From NCBI GenBank assembly GCA_002428995.1, contig DIYJ01000003.1, positions 206,617-270,616 on the forward strand: 64,000 bases of DNA, written 5' to 3'. Positions 52,792 to 60,042 of this stretch are shown piece by piece (position 1 is the first letter of the stretch; the number at the start of each line of letters is the position of its first letter). Below the pieces are notes generated by a model. It searched no databases. It was not told the DNA's origin and saw nothing but the letters and a program-made list of their open reading frames with translations. This stretch comes from Flavobacteriales bacterium UBA6057. GTDB lineage: Bacteria; Bacteroidota; Bacteroidia; Flavobacteriales_G; Salibacteraceae. The position numbers and the translations under genes are program-made.

Positions 52792-53235
52792 ATGGACACC
52801 AGAAATACCAAAACAGATAAAATCTTCATCGTAGATGATGATGAAATGATGGCGATGATTTACCAGCGTCATCTGGAAAATCTAGGCTATACAGACGTCA
52901 CCATTTTTACCAATGGTTTTGATGTTCAGCAGGCGCTGACCGATGAGCCAGATATCGTTTTCCTCGATCAGCAGATGGAAGACCTTTCGGGTATTGAGGT
53001 GCTCCGCAAAATCAAGCGCTTCGATCCTAATATCTACGTGGTGTTCGTTTCCGGTCAGGAAGACATGGATACGGCCATCCGCTCCATGAAGGTGGGCGCT
53101 TTTGACTACATCGTCAAAGGAGATGGTGACACAGATCGCATGAGCAGCGTGCTGCGCAAGATCAATCACGTTCGTGAACTCCTCACCCGAAGAGACCCCA
53201 GCAAACTGGGTAAAATCCTCACTTTCTTGATCTGA
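52792..53235 (+). CDS. Stand-alone response-regulator receiver protein
   Basis: 147 aa, a single CheY-like receiver: IFIVDDDEMM, phosphoacceptor Asp in VFLDQQMEDLSG (about residue 63), VSGQ switch Ser and a Lys in YIVKGDGD. After the receiver there is only a short helical tail ending LGKILTFLI and no output domain. It heads the exopolysaccharide operon, 6 bp before the export lipoprotein, so it may control export or a partner protein by direct binding. Confidence 0.88.
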   Translation: MDTRNTKTDKIFIVDDDEMMAMIYQRHLENLGYTDVTIFTNGFDVQQALTDEPDIVFLDQQMEDLSGIEVLRKIKRFDPNIYVVFVSGQEDMDTAIRSMKVGAFDYIVKGDGDTDRMSSVLRKINHVRELLTRRDPSKLGKILTFLI

Positions 53236-53241
53236 TCAACG

Positions 53242-53970
53242 GTGCGCTTCACGCTATTCCATATCGCATTACTAGCCCTGCTGTTGGCTTCAGCTTCCTG
53301 CTCTCGTCAGCAAATGTTATTGTCGAACGAGCGGTCATCGGTGCTGGATCTCCTTCCTGTGGACACTGCTTTTGAACACAAGATCCGGCCCGATGACAAG
53401 CTCAGTTTAAGCGTGTGGAATCACAATGATCTCAGCATGGGATCAGTATTCAGCATCTACAATTCGAATGAAAGTTTTGGTAAGTGGGTTTTGGTTGACG
53501 CACAGGGTTACGCTCAGCTTCCTGGCATTGGAAGTGTGAAGGTGGCTGAGCTTACCTGTGCTGAAGCAGCCGGCAAGTTGAAGACCATTCTTGCCAAAGA
53601 GATTGTAGATCCTGTTGTGGTAGTGAAAGTGCTCAACCGAAAGGTGACCATCCTCGGTGAGGTAAGAAGCCCCGGAAGCTATGTATTGGACGAAGAGCGC
53701 AGCAGCGTGGCAGAAGTGATCGGAAAGGCGCAGGGCCTCACCGATTATGCCGATGCAAGATGCATCCGGTTGGTACGTGACAGCAACAGCTACGACCTCA
53801 ATCTGCATCGCATGAGCGATCAGCTGCTCCACAACATTACCGTGCGAGCCGATGACCTCATCATCGTTTCATCCAAGCCCGGAAAGGCCATCGATCTGAA
53901 AGCTCCAACCCTCATCCCGTTTGCCAGCACGCTGACGGCCATTGCCATTGTTCTCTCACTCATCAACTAG
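53242..53970 (+). CDS. Polysaccharide export lipoprotein (Wza-like)
   Basis: 242 aa, GTG start at 53242. Lipoprotein signal with ASC (Cys20). Poly_export domain about 45-130 (HKIRPDDKLSLSVWNHNDLS, VDAQGYAQLPGIGSVKV, A..L...L), then an SLBB domain about 132-200 (VTILGEVRSPGSYVL) and a C-terminal hydrophobic helix (about 218-240). This is the outer-membrane export channel family of capsule and exopolysaccharide systems. It is followed 2 bp later by the co-polymerase gene. Confidence 0.93.
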   Translation: MRFTLFHIALLALLLASASCSRQQMLLSNERSSVLDLLPVDTAFEHKIRPDDKLSLSVWNHNDLSMGSVFSIYNSNESFGKWVLVDAQGYAQLPGIGSVKVAELTCAEAAGKLKTILAKEIVDPVVVVKVLNRKVTILGEVRSPGSYVLDEERSSVAEVIGKAQGLTDYADARCIRLVRDSNSYDLNLHRMSDQLLHNITVRADDLIIVSSKPGKAIDLKAPTLIPFASTLTAIAIVLSLIN

Positions 53971-53972
53971 CC

Positions 53973-56201
53973 ATGACAGGATTACAAACCATAAAGCGAC
54001 AAGTGCTGCCCCTGCTCAAGGGTGCTCCGATCATTGCCATCGTATTTATACTGGCCCTGCTCATTGCGCAGAAGACCATTCTGTATACGCCCAACACCTA
54101 TCAAACCATTGCGCGCATCAAGTTGGACGATCAGAAGTTCGGATTCAGCAACACCAACTTGTACGAAGACTTTGACCTGTTCACCACGGAAAATAAAATC
54201 CAGGCGGAAGCTGCTGTGTTGAAATCAACGCTGCTGTTGGGCATGGCACTTGACAGCCTGGATTTTTCTCATTCACTCTACCGAAAGGGCCGTGTGAAAA
54301 ACACCATGCTCTATCAGGACAGCCCCATCAATGTAGAGACCTTCTTTTCCAACCAGTCCCTCATGGACAAGGACTACTTCATTCAGGTGCTGAGCGACAG
54401 CACTTACCGCTTGGTAAACGAAGAAGGCGATTATTCAGGTTATGAGTCACACCCGTTTGGCACGCCAACAGAAATCACTGGCGGGAGCATCAATGTAACC
54501 CGTAATGATTCACTCATCCACATGCGCGAGCTGCAGTTGACAGGTCAGTACGTGCTGCATGTGTTTTCAAGAGAAGGATTGATCGATGATGTTTCCAGCC
54601 GACTGGATGTGGTAGAGCTCGACAAGGATATGCCCATCATCCGCGTGGTTTATAAGGATCAGCATCCACAGAAGGTGGCAGACCTGGCCAACACGCTGTG
54701 TCGCACCTACATCGATGATTATGTGTCCATCAAGAGCCAGGCAGCCCGACAAACAGAAGGTTTCATCGATCGCAAAATCGAAGAGGTGCAACTGGCCCTG
54801 AACAAGGCCGAAATAGAACTGGAGCAATACAAGGCCGTGCACGGGGTGGTAAACACACGCCAGGAAACAGAAACCGGTCTGCGTCAAATCTCTAACCTGG
54901 AGGTGCAGCTTTTCAACCTGGAAATGAATGAAAAGGCCATCATCGAGCTGGAGGCATACATCGACTCGGGCGATTACTTCAATGAAACGGCCATCAATTT
55001 CGGCTTTGGTGACTTGCTCATGACAGAGTTGGTGAAGAAGCTCAAGCTATGGCAGGATGAGCGCATCGACCTCTTAATGAAGTACACGGAAGACAGCGAG
55101 CGCGTGCGTGCTGTCGATCAAAAGATTGCTGAGTTGAAAGGATACATCCGGGAAGCTATCGCACGCAACAAGGCAGAGATCATCACCAAGCGTTCTGAAA
55201 TTGAGATGACAGTTGCCGATGCTTCTCGTCAGTTTGAAGGACTCTCTACCCGAGAAAAGGAATTGCGCATTCTCGAGCGCAACTTCCACCTTCAGGAGCA
55301 GGTTTACAACTTCCTTTCTCAAAAGCGCATTGAAGCTTCCATAGCTGGAAGTGCTAACCTCGCCTTTCACCGAATCATCCAGGAAGCGACTGTTCCTCGC
55401 GAGCCAGTGGCTCCCAATGGAACACTGATCACCTTCGTGTCAGGCTTGCTGGGATTGCTCATTGGGATTGGTTTCATCCTGGGCAGACAATATGCTTTGG
55501 CCCGCGTGGCCAATCGTCAGGACCTCGAAAAGAACTCTGATTTGCCCATCGCTGGTTTGGTAAGGTCAGGCAACGATTCCGGTGACTTTCATTCCATTGC
55601 CAAGAACCTTCAGATCAAAGGATTTTTAGAGCCACAATCCATCGTGGCCATCAGCTCTACTTCGCGGGGCGAAGGCAAAAGCTACATCGCAGAACACCTT
55701 GCTTCTCACTTGCAGAAAAGTGGGCTTAGAGTTGCCCTGGTGAAAATGACCGCTGGCAGCGATGCTCTGGCTCCTGCAGCGGATTCTCTGGAAAGCTTCC
55801 TCAACAATCCTGTAGAGAGTGATGAACTCATCGTGCTCCAGCAAAGCCGACCTACCGGGTTGGATTGGAGCGATAAGATGGATGCGCTCCGCGTGTTGGT
55901 GGACGTAGTGATCATTGACGCGCAGGCAACGGCCATTTCTATGGAAGGCATCGAAGCATTGAAGCTCGCTACTGTGAGCCTCTATGTGATCCGGGCAAAC
56001 AAAACCAGCCTCGATCATGTGACGCAGGCCGATCGTGTGAAGGATGAGTACAACCTGGTGAATGTCATGTTGCTTCTCAACGATGCCCACAAGGCATCCA
56101 ACCACAGCGGAGCATTTGTTGGAACACGATTCCAGCAGGCAGGCAGCGGCTCTGGACTCAAGCTCCGATTGACCAACTACCTCAACACTTATCTCCGATG
56201 A
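53973..56201 (+). CDS. Wzz/Wzc-like polysaccharide co-polymerase with degenerate kinase domain
   Basis: 742 aa. First membrane helix about 19-40, a large periplasmic part with coiled coils (about 45-480, including a GNVR-like region ELRILERNFHLQEQVYNFL), second helix about 487-507. The cytoplasmic ATPase fold (about 555-700) has Walker A RGEGKS (Lys569) and Walker B-like VDVVIID (643-649). The Walker A-prime DxD of tyrosine kinases is replaced by VALVKMT (587-593), and there is no tyrosine cluster at the C-terminus. It probably keeps the chain-length role but may not autophosphorylate. The stop overlaps the flippase start by 4 nt. Confidence 0.9.
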   Translation: MTGLQTIKRQVLPLLKGAPIIAIVFILALLIAQKTILYTPNTYQTIARIKLDDQKFGFSNTNLYEDFDLFTTENKIQAEAAVLKSTLLLGMALDSLDFSHSLYRKGRVKNTMLYQDSPINVETFFSNQSLMDKDYFIQVLSDSTYRLVNEEGDYSGYESHPFGTPTEITGGSINVTRNDSLIHMRELQLTGQYVLHVFSREGLIDDVSSRLDVVELDKDMPIIRVVYKDQHPQKVADLANTLCRTYIDDYVSIKSQAARQTEGFIDRKIEEVQLALNKAEIELEQYKAVHGVVNTRQETETGLRQISNLEVQLFNLEMNEKAIIELEAYIDSGDYFNETAINFGFGDLLMTELVKKLKLWQDERIDLLMKYTEDSERVRAVDQKIAELKGYIREAIARNKAEIITKRSEIEMTVADASRQFEGLSTREKELRILERNFHLQEQVYNFLSQKRIEASIAGSANLAFHRIIQEATVPREPVAPNGTLITFVSGLLGLLIGIGFILGRQYALARVANRQDLEKNSDLPIAGLVRSGNDSGDFHSIAKNLQIKGFLEPQSIVAISSTSRGEGKSYIAEHLASHLQKSGLRVALVKMTAGSDALAPAADSLESFLNNPVESDELIVLQQSRPTGLDWSDKMDALRVLVDVVIIDAQATAISMEGIEALKLATVSLYVIRANKTSLDHVTQADRVKDEYNLVNVMLLLNDAHKASNHSGAFVGTRFQQAGSGSGLKLRLTNYLNTYLR

Positions 56202-57463
56202 AGCAATTGATCCTTCATAAGGTGACGGAGAATCGCGAGAAGCTGACCGTGCTGTTTGACCAAGCCATTGTGAGCGGAGTGAACTTCCTGGTGGGCATCT
56301 TGCTCGCTCGTCTGCTTGGGGTAGAATCCTACGGAGTTTTTGCACTCGCATGGATGGCTTTGCTTTTTGCCTCCGGCATTCAGCAGGCGGTCATTTTCGC
56401 TCCGTTGTATTCGTTGCTGGCGAAGCAAAAAGAATCAGGAAAATGGCTAAGCAACCTACTGGGACTTCAGCTCATTTTTTGCGCCCTCGGCTTCGCGGTG
56501 GTCATGATCCTCTCCAGCGTGGTGATCTATTTGAATCCTGAATGGGACTTGGCGGGAATCAACCTTCTGCTTCCTGTTCTTCTGTCGGTTTACCTGCTCA
56601 ACGATTTTTTCCGCAGGGTAAGCTTTGTGAAACACCAGCCACAACACGTGGTGAAGATTGATCTTTTAGGCTACGGCTTGCAGCCTCTGTTCATTGCGGG
56701 ACTTGCTGCCATGGATGAGCTTTCGGTTTCCACCGCATTGGCCTCCATCCTTGCAGCTCAGGTTTGCTCGCTGCTTTTAGCCTGGAAGATCCAACCCATC
56801 AGCGCTTCGCTCACATCGGTGAACGAGCTGGTGGGTGAGGTGTGGGGCTACAGTCGCTACCTCTTGGGAACCTCGGTGTTGCAGTGGTTCTCGGGTAACT
56901 TCTTTGTGCTCTCTGCGGGCACCTTGTTGGGCCCAGCTGCCGTGGGTGCGGTGAGAATGGCGCAGAACATCATGGGCCTGTTGCACGTGCTTTTCCAGGC
57001 CATGGAGAACATTGTGCCCGTGCGTGCTGCGGAGCGACTCCACCAAGAGGGCTTCGAAGCCATGACGCTTTACTTCCGCAACACTTCGTTGCAGGCTGTT
57101 TGGCCTACCGGTTTGCTGATAGGCTTGATCGCCTTCTTCCGTGAGCCGCTGATTCAATGGGTGTATGGAGCGGAATACCTGCCTTACGCCAATGTTCTGG
57201 CTGCATTCTGCGGGATTTACCTGCTTGTGTTTGTCGGAACCATGGCGCGCTTCATCATCCGAACCATCGAACGAAATCAACTCATTTTCTGGGGCTATGT
57301 GCTCACCACTGTTTTCAGCGTCACAGCTGCTCACGCGATGATCGTCCAGTGGGGCGAAATGGGCGTGGTGCTTGGCATTGCGCTGACACATGTGATCACC
57401 CTTAGCCTCTATTTCTACAATCTTAAAACCACATTAAAATGGAACTTGAAATCATCCACGTAG
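56198..57463 (+). CDS. Polysaccharide flippase (Wzx-like, MOP superfamily)
   Basis: 421 aa with about 12 membrane helices. The N-terminal FDQAIVSGVNFLVGILLARLLG and YGVFALAWMALLF match lipopolysaccharide/polysaccharide flippases. The gene overlaps the co-polymerase by ATGA and the next glycosyltransferase by 25 bp, and translocates lipid-linked repeat units across the inner membrane. Confidence 0.9.
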   Translation: MKQLILHKVTENREKLTVLFDQAIVSGVNFLVGILLARLLGVESYGVFALAWMALLFASGIQQAVIFAPLYSLLAKQKESGKWLSNLLGLQLIFCALGFAVVMILSSVVIYLNPEWDLAGINLLLPVLLSVYLLNDFFRRVSFVKHQPQHVVKIDLLGYGLQPLFIAGLAAMDELSVSTALASILAAQVCSLLLAWKIQPISASLTSVNELVGEVWGYSRYLLGTSVLQWFSGNFFVLSAGTLLGPAAVGAVRMAQNIMGLLHVLFQAMENIVPVRAAERLHQEGFEAMTLYFRNTSLQAVWPTGLLIGLIAFFREPLIQWVYGAEYLPYANVLAAFCGIYLLVFVGTMARFIIRTIERNQLIFWGYVLTTVFSVTAAHAMIVQWGEMGVVLGIALTHVITLSLYFYNLKTTLKWNLKSST

Positions 57464-58557
57464 TACTTGGGAAAGCAAATCCCAATCGAATGAACGGGGT
57501 CAACAAGGTCGTGAACAGCCTGGCTGCCCATCAAGTGTCATTGGGTCATACGGTGAGCGTGTGGGGAATTACCAAGAATCCGGTACACGATTATCCTACG
57601 CGTGACTACAACACACGACTTTTTAAAGACGTGTCCAAATTTCGCCTTGACTCATCGCTTGCCAAGGCGTTGAAAACCATGGATCCTGAGAAGGTAGTGT
57701 TTCACCTCCACGGAGGTTTTATTCCTCAGTTTCACATGCTGGCCCGGAAACTTGTTGCCCGGGGCTTTCGCTATGTGCTCACTCCACATGGAGCGTACAA
57801 CATGATCGCTATGCAGCGCAGCTGGCTGAAGAAGAGAATCTATGTAAGGTCTTTTGAGTGGTTCCTGGTGCAAAACGCACATGCCATCCATTTGATTGGA
57901 GACAGCGAGGTAGCCGGTACTCAAGCCGTTTTTGGTGATGTGCCGTACCGGGTAATCCCCAATGGGCATGAGGTGACCGATCAATTTTTTGTTGCGCCCA
58001 GCAGGGGTGAGGCTCCCGTTTTTGGTTTTGTGGGTCGGCTCGATGCACACACCAAAGGGCTGGATCTGCTCTTGAACGCGTTTGCTGAATACAGGGTAAG
58101 ACTCGGGTCTCCTGGAGAACTCTGGTTGGTAGGCGATGGGGAAGACATGGATCACCTGAAATACATGGCCGAGTGCCTTTCCATTTCCAATCATGTGAAG
58201 TTCCTCGGAGCCAAGTACGGAGACGAGAAAATGGACCTGATTCAGTCTATGGACTACCTCTGCCTGAATTCACGAAACGAAGGCTTGCCGGGAGTCGTGT
58301 TGGAAGCGGCAGCTCAGGGTGTTCCTGTAATTGTGAGTGAAGAAACCAACATGGGAGCTTACGTGAGAGACAACAACGCGGGTTTTGTAACCGAGCGAAA
58401 TGATGTTCCTCACATCTTGAAAGCTCTGCTGACGGCAGCCGCCCGGAAGTATGATCACACCCGCTTGCTGATGAGCATCAACGCGAGCGAAATGGTGAAA
58501 AAGCACTTCGATTGGAGGTCGATTGCAGCTCAGCACTCTGAAGTGTATGAAAACTAA
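57439..58557 (+). CDS. Glycosyltransferase family 4
   Basis: 372 aa, GT-B fold. The N-terminal half has a Gly-rich loop GVNKVVNSLA and THG-like TPHGAYNMIA. The C-terminal half has VFGFVGRLDAHTKGLDLLL, LWLVGDGED and the EX7E motif in SRNEGLPGVVLEAAAQGVPV. It transfers a sugar during repeat-unit assembly; donor and acceptor are unknown. Start overlaps the flippase gene. Confidence 0.92.
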   Translation: MELEIIHVVLGKANPNRMNGVNKVVNSLAAHQVSLGHTVSVWGITKNPVHDYPTRDYNTRLFKDVSKFRLDSSLAKALKTMDPEKVVFHLHGGFIPQFHMLARKLVARGFRYVLTPHGAYNMIAMQRSWLKKRIYVRSFEWFLVQNAHAIHLIGDSEVAGTQAVFGDVPYRVIPNGHEVTDQFFVAPSRGEAPVFGFVGRLDAHTKGLDLLLNAFAEYRVRLGSPGELWLVGDGEDMDHLKYMAECLSISNHVKFLGAKYGDEKMDLIQSMDYLCLNSRNEGLPGVVLEAAAQGVPVIVSEETNMGAYVRDNNAGFVTERNDVPHILKALLTAAARKYDHTRLLMSINASEMVKKHFDWRSIAAQHSEVYEN

Positions 58558-59854
58558 GCAACTTCCCTACCTGCTCCGCAACATGGAGTTTGTCCTCGGT
58601 CTCATCCTTTTTGTGATGATTGCCGGCTACTTCAGCATTGTGGAGGAGCGTGCCGTGAACCAGGTGTTCAAAACCTTTAGTCGGGTTGGCATGGTAGGGG
58701 CTTTGCTTTATGTGACGCACAAGCTCAAGCAATACGGCTTGGCGTTTTCCATGCGAGTGAGCCATGTGGCTGCGCTCGCTTTTTATTTGATGTACCTGCT
58801 CCTTGGTTTTGCATCCTTCATGTGGAGCAGCGATTGGCGTTATTCCGCCCTGCAATGGTTCATGACCACCGAGAGCCTTGTGTTTGTATGGATGTTCATG
58901 CGCGTAGTTATTACCTACAACAATCACTTCGAAGATCGAAACATCAACTTCATCAAGCTCTTTACCTGGGCCATCTTTCCCATCCTGCTCACCTTCATCA
59001 TTGGGTCGTGGGTAGAGCCCGATACCTTCTACAGGGGAATGCGGGGAGGCGAGGAAAAACGCCTCGGAGGCTGGATCATGAATCCGAATGAGCTAGGCAT
59101 GCTCGCCAGCATTGGGGCCGCCATGGCTTACATGTTTCTTCAACAGTCGCGCAAGAAGTTTTGGGGAGCGATTGCGATGCTGGTGGCGATTTGGGTGTTG
59201 GTGGAAACCTCTTCCCGATCCAGCGCCATCGGTTTTTTGCTCATCATGGGAATCCTCGTTCTTAAGTCCAACAACAAAAAACTCAAGTTCGCCATGTTTG
59301 GCGGCATTCTCATTTCTGTTCCGCTGTTGTTGCGCTACGTGGTGTTTAAAGACAGCGGGGGGGTAGAGGAAGTGATGAGCATGACCGGCCGCCTTCCGTT
59401 CTGGACTGCCCTGCTCAACGAAGGCATCGTCCGCGAGCCCTTCTTTGGCTATGGCTTCATGCGCATCAACTACACAGATCATTTTCAGGGCTTGCACACT
59501 TATGCTGGCCGCATGACGCACAACACATTCATGCAGATCCTCATGAATCTGGGCTTTGTAGGTTTCTTCATTGGTTTTTGGAACGTAGTGCTGACGGTGC
59601 GCAACTTCATCGTTCACCGGAATCACGCCTATGCCAATTTCTTCATTGCACTGTTCATTCCAGTGTTTATCAACTCCATTACCGAGTTCGGAATTTTTGG
59701 AGATGCGAACTATGGCATCCTCTTCTGGCAATTCCTGGTGCTGCTCTTTGTCTTCAAACCAGCCGAACGACTCAGCCGGGACGAACGCATAAAACTGGCC
59801 CGCTTTCAGCGTAAATATGGTCAACTTGCAACTGCAGGTTGTTCTAACCTTTAA
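58547..59854 (+). CDS. O-antigen ligase/polymerase-type membrane protein (Wzy-like)
   Basis: 435 aa from the ATG at 58547, which overlaps the GT stop by 11 bp. About 10-12 membrane helices. The large periplasmic loop has the Wzy_C-like segment RLPFWTALLNEGIVREPFFGYGF and a following THNTFMQILMNLGFVG, where the His-Asn pair is conserved in O-antigen ligase-type enzymes. It probably polymerises the exopolysaccharide repeat. Last gene of the first transcription unit. Confidence 0.88.
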   Translation: MKTKQLPYLLRNMEFVLGLILFVMIAGYFSIVEERAVNQVFKTFSRVGMVGALLYVTHKLKQYGLAFSMRVSHVAALAFYLMYLLLGFASFMWSSDWRYSALQWFMTTESLVFVWMFMRVVITYNNHFEDRNINFIKLFTWAIFPILLTFIIGSWVEPDTFYRGMRGGEEKRLGGWIMNPNELGMLASIGAAMAYMFLQQSRKKFWGAIAMLVAIWVLVETSSRSSAIGFLLIMGILVLKSNNKKLKFAMFGGILISVPLLLRYVVFKDSGGVEEVMSMTGRLPFWTALLNEGIVREPFFGYGFMRINYTDHFQGLHTYAGRMTHNTFMQILMNLGFVGFFIGFWNVVLTVRNFIVHRNHAYANFFIALFIPVFINSITEFGIFGDANYGILFWQFLVLLFVFKPAERLSRDERIKLARFQRKYGQLATAGCSNL

Positions 59855-59994
59855 TACACAGACTTAAATCTGTTTCCAATGGATTCCAGAATCTGGAAAA
59901 AGCTGCCACCATCTGGAAGTATTGCTCCCCTTTTTCAATCGCTGATTTCTCTGTAGCCCTTTATTTCAAAGGGTTTTGTTGTTTTTGATGGTCG

Positions 59995-60011
59995 TGGCAC
60001 GGCTTTCCATA
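59995..60011 (+). promoter_or_regulatory. Candidate sigma-54-like promoter of the second unit
   Basis: TGGCACG (59995-60001), with TCCAT as the -12 region (expected TTGCW), 42 bp before the ATG at 60043. The box and its TTTTTG lead resemble the site before 52792. Confidence 0.4.
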
Positions 60012-60042
60012 TTAGGATATCGAACACAAAAAGCCATACGCC

